Shown here: positions 25,714 to 33,674 of the stretch, piece by piece
Position numbering within the stretch: the first letter of the stretch is position 1
How the letters are laid out: each line of letters opens with the position of its first letter
From: Neptunitalea lumnitzerae
GTDB taxonomy: Bacteria; Bacteroidota; Bacteroidia; Flavobacteriales; Flavobacteriaceae
Reading direction: 5' to 3'
Length of the DNA stretch: 64,000 nucleotides
Assembly (NCBI RefSeq): GCF_027924185.1
Contig: NZ_BRVO01000003.1
Coordinates: 207,968-271,967, forward strand
Notes under the pieces: generated by a model
The model's database searches: none
What the model saw: only the letters and a program-made list of their open reading frames with translations
Told to the model about the DNA's origin: nothing
Program-made: the position numbers and the translations under genes

Positions 25714-26736
25714 TTATTTAATTTCTAACGGTAACGATACCATAAAAAAGCCTTCCTCTTGAGTAATCAAAATTTCTTCTTTGTACAATAATCTATAACG
25801 TTCTGCCAAATTAGATAAGCCTACCCCAGAACTATGCTCAACTATATTATTTATTTGAAGATTGTTTTTTACTACTAAGTAATTATCTTCTATATAAATG
25901 GTAACTCTTAGCGGTAATTCTTCAGAAGCATAATTATGCTTTATCACATTTTCTAATAAAGGTTGCAAACTCATTATAGGCAATTTAGATTGCAAATATT
26001 CTTGTGGTACATGTATTGTTATTTGAAGTCCCTTCTCTAATCGTATTTCTTGAAGCTGCGCATAGGCTTTTAATACTCTTAGCTCTTCCTCTAATAACAC
26101 TGTGGTTTTATTCTGTACATTTAAAGTATACCTAAATATTTTAGATAAATTAGTAATAAATAATTGAGCCTTATTACTATCTTCTCTTACCAAGGCAGAT
26201 AAATTGCTTAAGGAATTAAACAAAAAGTGCGGATTTAATTGTCCCTTGAGGTTATTTATTTCTGCATTAAAATAGGCTTCTTGCAACTGTTTATTCTCTC
26301 TTTCTTTTTCTTCTTTAGCTTCTAACAAAAGCATAAACCTAACCAGTATAATCATACAAAATGTTGTAAAACCAAATCTTAGCATAGTACCAAAAAAGCT
26401 CATAAAAAACACTTTGATATTATGAAAAATAACCGCCTGTGTTTTATAGGCAAAAAAAACACAGAATAGTGTTAAAAGTAAATTACCTAGCCAAAAGAAA
26501 GCATTCTTTCTGTTATTAAAATTACGCTTTAAATACCTTAAATTATAAAACCCTATTAACAAACTAAACAAGGTATTAGTAGATGCCTGATAAATAAGTT
26601 CAGGCATATTAAATTCCCAAAACCTATCGGCTAATTTTTCACCTGGTACAAGTAAAATAAGCTTATGTATATTAAGTATTAAACCTAATAAAATAGATAC
26701 ATAAATAACAATCTTATTTTCTAGCCTACTTATCAT
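25714..26736 (-). CDS. LytS/YehU-type sensor histidine kinase
   Basis: This 340-residue membrane kinase of the His_kinase (PF06580) class has four hydrophobic segments (about 8-27, 53-69, 82-97 and 119-137) without a large extracytoplasmic domain. A coiled linker follows, then the phosphoacceptor His170 in GQLNPHFLFNSLSNLS. A C-terminal ATPase domain has the N box LLENVIKHNY and the G box GVGLSNLAERY. With little outside the membrane, it probably senses a membrane or intramembrane signal. It partners the LytTR regulator encoded 2 bp downstream. Confidence 0.94.
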   Translation of the reverse strand: MISRLENKIVIYVSILLGLILNIHKLILLVPGEKLADRFWEFNMPELIYQASTNTLFSLLIGFYNLRYLKRNFNNRKNAFFWLGNLLLTLFCVFFAYKTQAVIFHNIKVFFMSFFGTMLRFGFTTFCMIILVRFMLLLEAKEEKERENKQLQEAYFNAEINNLKGQLNPHFLFNSLSNLSALVREDSNKAQLFITNLSKIFRYTLNVQNKTTVLLEEELRVLKAYAQLQEIRLEKGLQITIHVPQEYLQSKLPIMSLQPLLENVIKHNYASEELPLRVTIYIEDNYLVVKNNLQINNIVEHSSGVGLSNLAERYRLLYKEEILITQEEGFFMVSLPLEIK

Positions 26737-26767
26737 TATAGCACTTAAATTAAAAAATTCTAATCAT

Positions 26768-26797
26768 AAAAGACCCCATTAAAAAATGGAGCCTTTT
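26768..26797 (-). terminator. Imperfect hairpin between the lipoprotein and kinase genes
   Basis: A 13-bp stem with two mismatches (26768-26780 with 26785-26797, loop AAAA) is followed on the minus strand by CTTTTATG. It may partly terminate the 28371-26828 operon before the histidine kinase gene. Confidence 0.5.
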
Positions 26798-26827
26798 AAA
26801 ACCAACCAACTATAAAAGTAACTAATA

Positions 26828-27568
26828 CTAGCTGCTTAAGCTAACATTGTTTAAATTTATAATAAAACTATCTCCATTATCATAAGTTACTTTTGCTTCG
26901 TCCTCATTTAAGAACTCTAAAGTACCTTGATATGTATATACCACACCAGCATCTTCATATACCTGTTCTAAAGTAAACGTGGCTATTCCTTCATAAATTT
27001 TATGAGACGATTTTGAAACAGTTACTTCTTCATAGTTTATAGCCAATTCAAAAGTGTATCTTAAATCTTCATCATACAAAGCTTGCCAAGATCCATTTCT
27101 AGCATATATTCCTTCATAAAACTCATCATCAGAAGCAGCCTCTATACCAGTAACTGTATATTCCAATCCTATGGTATGCTCAAATTCACTGTTATAAGTT
27201 TCAAACTGCTGTAGAGCATCTAAATTATATGCTACATAACTCTCTGGGCTACAATAATTAGTATAGGTTTCATCATAGCTATATTCATAATTGATATTAC
27301 CATAATAATTAGCCCCACTAAAACTATCTGAATTAGTTATTGTTTCTTCGCAAATTCCTTCTTGAATTTCTTCACTTGTTTGCTGTAGACTAGCTACAAA
27401 ACCATACGAATTATATGCTATAGATGTTGCTAATATTTCTTCCGCATCATCAGAAGCATACACATATCTAACCACTACCACATCTTCGTCATCATCACAA
27501 GAGATTAGGGTTCCTAAAGCTAACAGTACTATAGCCCCTATTTTTAATTTTAGTTTTAATTTCATCAT
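26828..27568 (-). CDS. Tyr/Glu-rich lipoprotein of unknown function
   Basis: This 246-residue lipoprotein has a short basic N-terminus (KLKLKLK), a hydrophobic core and lipobox LISC with Cys24, then an Asp-rich spacer. The mature part is acidic and unusually rich in Tyr and Glu. Its beta-type segments resemble small outer-membrane lipoproteins of Bacteroidota. Two cysteines in the domain (around 72 and 106) could pair. No known domain is recognised. It is the third gene of an operon with the Spy-like and DUF6515 genes (16-bp gap), upstream of the LytTR system. Confidence 0.8.
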   Translation of the reverse strand: MMKLKLKLKIGAIVLLALGTLISCDDDEDVVVVRYVYASDDAEEILATSIAYNSYGFVASLQQTSEEIQEGICEETITNSDSFSGANYYGNINYEYSYDETYTNYCSPESYVAYNLDALQQFETYNSEFEHTIGLEYTVTGIEAASDDEFYEGIYARNGSWQALYDEDLRYTFELAINYEEVTVSKSSHKIYEGIATFTLEQVYEDAGVVYTYQGTLEFLNEDEAKVTYDNGDSFIINLNNVSLSS

Positions 27569-27584
27569 TACTTTTTTTAATCGT

Positions 27585-28016
27585 TTAAAGTTGAACTACT
27601 CGGTACTTTTTACTACCGTCTACCTTTACTACTTTGTAATAAACACCTTCAGCAACATAATATACCTCATCGTCTATCACCTTTTGTTGGGCACCTTCAG
27701 GCAGAACCTCTACAATGACTCCTGCAGGTGCTTCAACAACTTTATAGGTATCTGTGTTTTCTACTTGAATATAAAATACACCTGCGGCATAGTAATAGGG
27801 TATGCCAGCATAGTAAACCACTCTATGTGGAGGTAAAACCCTAACTACAACGGGGTGTACTACCACAGGAACTGGTGGGGGAACTCTTCTTACAACTGGG
27901 CGTACCACCGGACGATAATAAACTCTAGGAGCCCGATGTACCACAACAATTTGGCTGTTTGCTTTAGCAGATATCATCAATCCACCCAAAAGCATAAAAA
28001 ATAAAACCTTATTCAT
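27585..28016 (-). CDS. DUF6515-like secreted protein with a basic Pro/Val-rich segment
   Basis: This 143-residue exported protein has a signal peptide (1-22). A striking low-complexity stretch at about 25-66 is made of Val, Pro, Arg, His and Tyr in RPVVRPVVRRVPPPVP-like units. The globular C-terminal half contains YYYAAGVFYIQ and VVEAPAGVIVEVLPEGA, and matches what I recall of DUF6515. The basic segment may bind outer-membrane polyanions. It overlaps the Spy-like gene upstream by 8 bp, implying coupled translation. The function is unknown. Confidence 0.82.
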   Translation of the reverse strand: MNKVLFFMLLGGLMISAKANSQIVVVHRAPRVYYRPVVRPVVRRVPPPVPVVVHPVVVRVLPPHRVVYYAGIPYYYAAGVFYIQVENTDTYKVVEAPAGVIVEVLPEGAQQKVIDDEVYYVAEGVYYKVVKVDGSKKYRVVQL

Positions 28017-28371
28017 TTCTAGCTTTGTATCTGCTTTTCATTTCCTTTTTCACCTCTTTTTGAATATCTAAATAGGAGTCGTATTGCGCTTCGGTTAAAA
28101 TTTCTTTCACTTCAGCATTTTTCTTTTTCTGAATATCTTTTAAAGATTTCATTTTTGACATACGAGAATCGGTTGAAGCTCTAATTGCTTCTACTTGACC
28201 AAAGTACTTCACTTGAATTTCTTCAAATTGAACTTTTTGATCATCTGATAATTCTAGTGCTTGGAATTTTTCTTGAATCTCTGTTCGAAATAATTCACGG
28301 TCCTCTTCTGAAGTTTGACCAAAAGCCATTAGATTTACTAATAGCAATCCTACAATCAATAAATTTTTCAT
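28009..28371 (-). CDS. Spy/CpxP-like small periplasmic protein
   Basis: This 120-residue exported helical protein has a signal peptide (1-18) followed by charged helices. It contains LELSDDQKVQFEEIQVKYF and ILTEAQYDSYLDIQKEVKKEM, which resemble the two LTxxQ-type motifs of Spy/CpxP proteins. Those are periplasmic chaperones or stress-sensor regulators in proteobacteria. It is the first gene of an operon followed by the DUF6515-like gene and a lipoprotein, then the LytTR kinase and regulator. A direct-repeat site (28437-28463) lies 66 bp upstream, so control by the LytTR system is likely. Homology to Spy is weak and inferred from pattern. Confidence 0.78.
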   Translation of the reverse strand: MKNLLIVGLLLVNLMAFGQTSEEDRELFRTEIQEKFQALELSDDQKVQFEEIQVKYFGQVEAIRASTDSRMSKMKSLKDIQKKKNAEVKEILTEAQYDSYLDIQKEVKKEMKSRYKARNE

Positions 28372-28436
28372 AACTATTATTCTTTAATTTCAGAACAATA
28401 TTATTTAATTATCAATTGCTTAAGATGCTATAAAAA

Positions 28437-28463
28437 GGTGAAGTATCCTTTTTGTATGGTGAA
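28437..28463 (-). promoter_or_regulatory. 21-bp-spaced direct repeat (site A)
   Basis: GGTGAA at 28437 and GGTGAA at 28458 (plus-strand reading) are exactly 21 bp apart, upstream of the Spy-like gene. A -7-like TAATATTG (minus strand, 28396-28403) lies 34 bp downstream. A further inverted repeat, TACCC-AAGCC-GGGTA, follows at 28466-28480. Confidence 0.6.
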
Positions 28464-28506
28464 CCTACCCAAGCCGGGTATCTACTATTTATAATGGTAG
28501 TTTAAA

Positions 28507-29394
28507 TTACTTATTACTATAAATATCAATATTACTTACAAAAGCTCTATATTTAAACAAGGCAACAAACACTACTCCTCCAATAGCATTTCCTAATAAA
28601 GCAAAACTTTGAAATTTTACATAATCTGCAAGGTTTATTTCTGGCGAAGTAATTAACCCTGCAAACACCTCTATACTACCAATAATACTATGGTGCAAAC
28701 CTACAAACCCCATAGTTGCCGTAATTAAAAAAATTATTACAATACGGCTAATAGTATCTCTAGAAGATGTTATTAACCATGATAGTAAGCCCATCATCCA
28801 ACCGGCTAAAATACCGCTTACAAAAATAACAAAGGGAGAATACCCCGTAACATGTAACGCTATACTTTCTACTACACTATTGTTTAAAACATTTAATTGG
28901 GGAGCTATCCAAAGAAGAACGGTAGCTATAATATAACCTCCTATTAAATTACCTAATATTACAGTGCCCCAAATTTTCAATAAACTCTTTACCGATCGTT
29001 TATTATTTAATACAGGCAAGGTAAGCAAAGAGGTCTGTTCGGTAAATAGAACAGACTGACCAAAAATTACAAGAATAAAACCTAGCGGATATACCAAGGC
29101 GATAAGCTTAAAAATAATACTCTCATCTACATAGGGCATTAAAAAATAGAAAAGAGCGGTCATTAACATATAGCTAAACCCTATTTCCATTCCAGCGGTT
29201 AAAGAACTTAAAAAAATACTTGCAGCACTTCTATCATAAACCTCTAGCCCCTCAAGTATTTGCTCTTTTAGTATTTCTCCGTGAGATTTAGCAGCATCTC
29301 TCGCAGACGGTTTAGATTTTTTTATTTCAGTATCTATTTTGTGCTGAATTGCCTCCTCTGAGGCTTCTGTATTATCTGTTTTGGCTTTATCCAT
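28507..29394 (-). CDS. Formate/nitrite transporter (FNT) family channel
   Basis: This 295-residue inner-membrane channel is of the FNT family, YfdC-like branch. A polar N-terminal region of about 55 residues is followed by six transmembrane helices. Family-typical stretches include LTAGMEIGFSYML, LFTEQTSLLTLPVL, WGTVILGNLIGG and GFVGLHHSIIGS, which carries the conserved His of the substrate path. The start at 29394 (MDKAKTD) is preferred; a longer frame to 29424 adds only ten hydrophobic residues. It is a single gene between the LytTR region and a universal stress protein. The transported anion cannot be told from the sequence. Confidence 0.88.
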   Translation of the reverse strand: MDKAKTDNTEASEEAIQHKIDTEIKKSKPSARDAAKSHGEILKEQILEGLEVYDRSAASIFLSSLTAGMEIGFSYMLMTALFYFLMPYVDESIIFKLIALVYPLGFILVIFGQSVLFTEQTSLLTLPVLNNKRSVKSLLKIWGTVILGNLIGGYIIATVLLWIAPQLNVLNNSVVESIALHVTGYSPFVIFVSGILAGWMMGLLSWLITSSRDTISRIVIIFLITATMGFVGLHHSIIGSIEVFAGLITSPEINLADYVKFQSFALLGNAIGGVVFVALFKYRAFVSNIDIYSNK

Positions 29395-29494
29395 AGTTGT
29401 ATTAAAACTTAAAGATAAAACCAAAACAAATAAACAATTATTATTTTAAATCTATTTAACAGCCGTACTAACGTTTTGCAAACAACAGTTAAAA

Positions 29495-30337
29495 TTATAC
29501 CGTTGTAGTCTCTTCTACGTATTCAGAAGGAAGCACTAAAAATGGGAAAGTTGTATGATATCCTATTTTATAAATTTGAGATCCTAAAAATAATCTTTCA
29601 AAAAAGGTATGTTTATGCTTAATCATTACCAACAAATCTATTGGGGTGGTATCATCGTATTTAAAAATTGCTTCTTGAACACTGTTACCTTCAACTTCAT
29701 CAAAAACTACATCTAAATCTTTCAATGAATTTTTAAGCATTTCTTTAGAGTGTACCTCGATTTCTTTAAGTGGTTTATCATTCACATTTACGTGTACTAC
29801 ATGCAATTGTGAGTTATTACGTTTCGCTACTTTTTTTAATAAATCTAACTGATAACTCTCAAAGTCTACTCCGTAATCGGTGGCTAAAACAATATTTTTA
29901 GGTTTTCTGTAACTAAACTCTTCTGGTATTGCTAATAAAGGACATTCTGCAACTTTTATAGCACTTACAGTATAGCTACCAAATAAAATTTCTTGAGCCC
30001 CAGTAGCCCCTTGTGTTCCCATTATAATAAGGTCTATACCCTCTGCTTTTACCAAAGTTTTTATCTGCTCATTTAACAAATTAACTGTAGCAACTTTTTT
30101 AAAGGAATGCTTATCATTTTTATATTTAGAACTTATTTCTTGCTCAAGAAGTTCTAATTCTTTAAAAGAGCGTTCTTTATATATTTCGTAGATACTACCA
30201 TGTAAAATATTATCAGTATCGTAAATGGTATTTAATAAATAAAAAAGGCACTTTTCGTCTTTGTATAATTCCACGGCGTACTTGATAGCATTACGCGAAT
30301 TATCTGAAAAATCGGTGGGTAATAATATCTTCTTCAT
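29495..30337 (-). CDS. Universal stress protein, tandem UspA domains
   Basis: This 280-residue cytosolic protein has two UspA domains. Domain 1 (about 1-145) begins KKILLPTDFSDNSRNAIKYA and has the ATP-binding pattern GX2GX9GS in GTQGATGAQEILFGSYT. Domain 2 (about 150-280) starts KNIVLATDYGVDF but lacks the Gly-rich loop (KHKHTFFERLFLGSQIY), so only the first domain should bind nucleotide. Such proteins help survival under starvation or stress. It is a single gene transcribed away from the ars terminator. Confidence 0.93.
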   Translation of the reverse strand: MKKILLPTDFSDNSRNAIKYAVELYKDEKCLFYLLNTIYDTDNILHGSIYEIYKERSFKELELLEQEISSKYKNDKHSFKKVATVNLLNEQIKTLVKAEGIDLIIMGTQGATGAQEILFGSYTVSAIKVAECPLLAIPEEFSYRKPKNIVLATDYGVDFESYQLDLLKKVAKRNNSQLHVVHVNVNDKPLKEIEVHSKEMLKNSLKDLDVVFDEVEGNSVQEAIFKYDDTTPIDLLVMIKHKHTFFERLFLGSQIYKIGYHTTFPFLVLPSEYVEETTTV

Positions 30338-30502
30338 GACCTTTAATTTTATACTTAAAGTTACTAAAAAAACAGGCCTTCAGAAAATGATATTCGTTAT
30401 ATTTTTTAACTCAAATCAACTATTTTCAATCAAAATAAGTAACCAGCTATGTGTGTGCTATTTAAACTTATATGCACCAATTGAGAGATTGGTAAAAAAG
30501 AA

Positions 30503-30528
30503 AGAGCCCTTTTTTAAAAAAGGACTCT
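30503..30528 (-). terminator. Rho-independent terminator of the ars operon
   Basis: Inverted repeat AGAGCCCTTTTTT/AAAAAAGGACTCT (one C-A mismatch) is followed on the minus strand by a T-rich tail (TTTCTTTTTT). It lies 54 bp after the acr3 stop. Confidence 0.75.
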
Positions 30529-30581
30529 AGCTACGATAAAAGGGTTAATTTCTATAATCCAACAAATCGTATATATTATGT

Positions 30582-31646
30582 TTATGATGCTGTTGTTGAA
30601 GCATTTTTAAAATACTTATTACGCAACCAAAAAGATACTTTAACCAATAAGATTAAAGCCGGAACCTCTACTAGTGGACCAATAACCCCAGCAAAAGCCT
30701 GCCCAGAATTTAATCCGAATACAGCAATGGCCACAGCAATGGCTAATTCAAAATTGTTACCTGCGGCAGTAAATGCTACTGAAGCTGTTTTATCATACGT
30801 ACCTCCCATGGCTTTTGTAAAGAAAAAACCTGAAATAAACATTATGATAAAATATACTAACAACGGTACGGCAATGATAACAACATCCATAGGTATTTCT
30901 ACAATCAACTCTCCTTTTAAAGAAAACATAACCACTATGGTAAAAAGTAATGCTATTAAGGTTAGCGGACTTATAGTTGGTATAAACTTTTTAGTATACC
31001 ACTCTTCTCCTTTTAGAGGAACTAGTATAACTCTGCTTACAACCCCTAATGCAAATGGAATACCTAAATAAATAGCTACACTTTCTGCTATGGTAGCTAT
31101 TGGTATGTCTACCAAAGCTCCCTCAAAACCAAAATAAGGAGGCAACACCGTAATAAAAAGCCAAGCATAAAAACTGTATCCAAATACTTGAAAAATACTA
31201 TTAAGTGCCACCAAACCGGCACCGTATTCGCTACTCCCCTCTGCTAAATCGTTCCAAACAAGCACCATAGCTATACACCTTGCCAAACCAATAAGTATTA
31301 GGCCTATCATATATTCAGGGTATTCTCTTAAAAATATAATGGCCAATGCAAACATTAAAACAGGGCCTACAATCCAATTTAAAATGAGAGAAATAGATAG
31401 AATTTTCACATTTCTAAAAACCTTTGGCAACAATTTATAATTAACCTTTGCTAACGGTGGGTACATCATTATAATTAACCCAATAGCTATGGGTATATTG
31501 GTAGTACCTTCACTAAAAGAATTTATAGAAGTAGGTATAGAAGGTATAAAATAGCCAACACCTACCCCTATTGCCATAGCTAAGAATATCCATAGCGTTA
31601 AATTTCTATCTAAAAAACTTAGTTTTTTTGTACTTGATGCCATCAT
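30582..31646 (-). CDS. acr3: ACR3-type arsenite efflux permease
   Basis: This inner-membrane carrier exports arsenite, driven by the proton gradient. The 354-residue protein has ten predicted helices and belongs to the ACR3 (not the ArsB) family. The essential cysteine of ACR3 is present as Cys124 in [16 protein letters not shown], along with the helix [18 protein letters not shown]. The start codon overlaps the arsC stop by one base, so the two are coupled. It is the last gene of the arsR-arsM-arsC-acr3 operon and is followed by a terminator. Confidence 0.95.
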   Translation of the reverse strand: MMASSTKKLSFLDRNLTLWIFLAMAIGVGVGYFIPSIPTSINSFSEGTTNIPIAIGLIIMMYPPLAKVNYKLLPKVFRNVKILSISLILNWIVGPVLMFALAIIFLREYPEYMIGLILIGLARCIAMVLVWNDLAEGSSEYGAGLVALNSIFQVFGYSFYAWLFITVLPPYFGFEGALVDIPIATIAESVAIYLGIPFALGVVSRVILVPLKGEEWYTKKFIPTISPLTLIALLFTIVVMFSLKGELIVEIPMDVVIIAVPLLVYFIIMFISGFFFTKAMGGTYDKTASVAFTAAGNNFELAIAVAIAVFGLNSGQAFAGVIGPLVEVPALILLVKVSFWLRNKYFKNASTTAS

Positions 31647-32254
31647 TAACTTATTTTAGAAAATACATACAACATTTCAGTAGCTATTTGAATGCTACGC
31701 TCCTTATACTTTTCAGCTTTTAAAGGACTATCATCAAAAGCTTTCGGGTCTTCAAAAGTAATAGGAATACGCTTTTCTGCTCCTGCAATAAATGGGCATC
31801 CTTGATCTGCTTGAGAACAGGTCATAATAGCCGCAAATTCAGCTGCTGGATTAAACGCATCATCAAACTTTTTTGAAAAACCTATAATAGGCTGCTCATT
31901 AACAGCATATTTAATAGCATAAACAGGATTTTTTTCCTCCGATAATTTAAAAACATCAAAACCTGCGAACTTTAATGTTTCCGCTACTTGTGGGTACAAC
32001 GCTGTTGCCTCTGTACCACCTGAATAACAAAACACCTGAGCAACATTGTAATAAGAAGCCATTGTTTGCGCCCAAACTTGAGACAAATGACTTCTACGCG
32101 AGTTATGTGTACAAATAAAATTTAAGCGTACAGGCTCATTGTTAGCCACTTTGTGGGCTATAAAATCTATAAGTGGTTGTAATGTTTCTTTTCTTTCTGC
32201 AGGAATATCTTCTACAGATAAGGTTTCAATAAAATCTAAAAGGACTGTATTCAT
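31646..32254 (-). CDS. arsC: Arsenate reductase of the low-molecular-weight phosphatase family
   Basis: This cytosolic protein probably reduces arsenate to arsenite for export by the adjacent Acr3. The 202-residue protein carries the PTP loop CTHNSRR (CX5R, Cys48-Arg54) and a downstream ADQGCPF segment containing a further cysteine that may take part in the thiol cascade. The fold is LMW-PTPase-like and longer than Staphylococcus ArsC. Distinction from a plain tyrosine phosphatase rests on the operon context. It begins 21 bp after arsM. Confidence 0.9.
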   Translation of the reverse strand: MNTVLLDFIETLSVEDIPAERKETLQPLIDFIAHKVANNEPVRLNFICTHNSRRSHLSQVWAQTMASYYNVAQVFCYSGGTEATALYPQVAETLKFAGFDVFKLSEEKNPVYAIKYAVNEQPIIGFSKKFDDAFNPAAEFAAIMTCSQADQGCPFIAGAEKRIPITFEDPKAFDDSPLKAEKYKERSIQIATEMLYVFSKIS

Positions 32255-32275
32255 TTTGTGGGGTTCATTTTAAAA

Positions 32276-33163
32276 TTAGCAACATCCTGTAGCAGGGTTA
32301 CAACAAGATTCTGCACCTAATTCAGATAGTTTTACTTTTTTCTTTTCTTGCTTAGCGCCAGGTTTCTCTGCATATACGGTAATACTAAAAATACCTGTGT
32401 TACCATTTTGGAAAGATGTAATTTCTTCAGCAGATAAATACTTGCTTAAAATGTCTTCAGGTATGGTAATTGTTTTTTCTTTCTGAATAGTAACCCCAGT
32501 AAAACCAGCATTGGTTATGTGGTTTAAATAATCCTGTTTTTGGATAGCACCTGCTACACAACCCGCATACATTTCTGCGTCCTGTCTTAAAGCATCTGGT
32601 AAATCACCTACCAAAACAATGTCAGAAATACTAAAATGTCCGCCTGGTTTTAGTACTCTAAATATTTCTTTAACTACCTTTTCTTTATTAGGCACAAGAT
32701 TTAAAACACAATTACTAACCACTACATCGGCTACGTTTTCATTAACAGGCATATCATCTATATCGCCTTCTCTAAACTCAACATTGTTGTAGCCAAGTTT
32801 TTCAGCATTAATTCGGGCCTTTTTTATCATGGCAGGCGTAAAATCTACTCCAATCACCTTACCCTCTGCACCTGTCTCATGCCTTGCTACAAAACAATCA
32901 TTTCCTGCTCCAGAACCTAAATCTATCACGGTATCCCCTTTTTGTATTTGTGCAAAATGGGTTGGTAAACCACATCCCAAACCTAAATCGGCATCTTCAA
33001 TGTACCCTTTAGTTTCAGAATAATCATCCATCATAATATTGTAAACCTTATTAGATGGCGTTGTAGCACCGCAACAAGATGCCGCATTTTCTGCTTTACC
33101 TTGTTCAGCAATTTTAGCATAACGCTCTTTCACTACGTTTTTTAATTCTTGCTCGTTTTTCAT
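32276..33163 (-). CDS. arsM: Arsenite S-adenosylmethionine methyltransferase
   Basis: This enzyme methylates As(III) with S-adenosylmethionine, giving methylated arsenicals. The 295-residue protein has the class I methyltransferase motif DLGSGAGND (81-89) and VIGVDFTP (103-110). Arsenic-binding cysteines are at 64, 152 and 202; the 152-202 spacing of 50 equals that of characterised ArsM proteins. Two extra Cys pairs occur, Cys30-Cys31 at the N-terminus and CC near and at the very C-terminus (CCNPATGCC). An operator nearly identical to that of arsR lies 11 bp upstream, so it has its own regulated promoter within the operon. Confidence 0.95.
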   Translation of the reverse strand: MKNEQELKNVVKERYAKIAEQGKAENAASCCGATTPSNKVYNIMMDDYSETKGYIEDADLGLGCGLPTHFAQIQKGDTVIDLGSGAGNDCFVARHETGAEGKVIGVDFTPAMIKKARINAEKLGYNNVEFREGDIDDMPVNENVADVVVSNCVLNLVPNKEKVVKEIFRVLKPGGHFSISDIVLVGDLPDALRQDAEMYAGCVAGAIQKQDYLNHITNAGFTGVTIQKEKTITIPEDILSKYLSAEEITSFQNGNTGIFSITVYAEKPGAKQEKKKVKLSELGAESCCNPATGCC

Positions 33164-33174
33164 AACTTAAATGT

Positions 33175-33197
33175 TTTATTGCGATATTACGATTAAT
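33175..33197 (-). promoter_or_regulatory. ArsR-type operator upstream of arsM
   Basis: The 23-bp site contains the degenerate palindrome ATTGCGATATTACGAT and is identical at 21 of 23 positions to the site before arsR. It lies 11 bp upstream of the arsM start codon. Confidence 0.75.
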
Positions 33198-33211
33198 AGA
33201 TTTAAATTTTT

Positions 33212-33547
33212 TTAGCAACAAGTTTTGTTACCAGCATTGGTATCTAAATCTAACAATCCATTCATTATAGTTTTCATTGTACTCCAATTCTCTTTATCTA
33301 TACAGTAGCAAACACTAGTGCCTTCAATATTTCCCTTAATTAAACCCACATTTTTAAGTTCTTTTAAATGCTGGGAAATAGTGGGTTGTGCTAACCCTAT
33401 CTCTTCCACCAAATCTCCACAAACACAAGCATTAATTTGAAATAAATATTGCAGTATTGCAACTCTTGCCGGATGCCCAAGAACTTTTGCATATATGGCT
33501 ATCTGATTTTGCTCCTCAGAAAATATTTCACTTTTGGTTAACCCCAT
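33212..33547 (-). CDS. arsR: ArsR family arsenite-responsive repressor
   Basis: This 111-residue ArsR/SmtB winged-helix repressor leaves its operator when As(III) binds. The recognition helix is GLAQPTISQHLKELK. Cysteines sit at 41 and 43 (ACVCGDL, equivalent to the ELCVCDL metal site), at 80 and 82 (VCYC), and as a terminal CC at 110-111, which gives several possible trithiolate sites. It is the first gene of the operon, with an operator 12 bp upstream of its start and a copy before arsM. Confidence 0.95.
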   Translation of the reverse strand: MGLTKSEIFSEEQNQIAIYAKVLGHPARVAILQYLFQINACVCGDLVEEIGLAQPTISQHLKELKNVGLIKGNIEGTSVCYCIDKENWSTMKTIMNGLLDLDTNAGNKTCC

Positions 33548-33559
33548 TCTTTTAATTTG

Positions 33560-33582
33560 TTTATTGCAATATTACGATAAAT
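33560..33582 (-). promoter_or_regulatory. ArsR-type operator upstream of arsR
   Basis: The 23-bp site contains ATTGCAATATTACGAT, a degenerate palindrome (ATYGYAAT/ATTRCRAT). On the minus strand its TAATATTG also resembles a -7 element, so repressor binding would block the promoter directly. Confidence 0.78.
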
Positions 33583-33613
33583 AATTTAACCTATCATCAT
33601 TTTATAAAAAAAA

Positions 33614-33635
33614 GCCACCATCTAACAATGGTGGC
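33614..33635 (-). terminator. Rho-independent terminator of the SusCD/phosphoesterase locus
   Basis: An 8-bp GC-rich stem (GCCACCAT with ATGGTGGC, loop CTAACA) is followed on the minus strand by eight T residues, 40 bp after the stop of the last phosphoesterase. Confidence 0.92.
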
Positions 33636-33674
33636 CAAAGCTTAGTTTAACTAAAAAAACACAAAACACTTAAA

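Noticed and set aside
28477..28482. Possible third GGTnA box in the Spy-like promoter (GGTATC)
   Set aside because: It is 19 bp, not 21, from the previous box and does not match the AA end. It is better explained as part of the TACCC/GGGTA inverted repeat.
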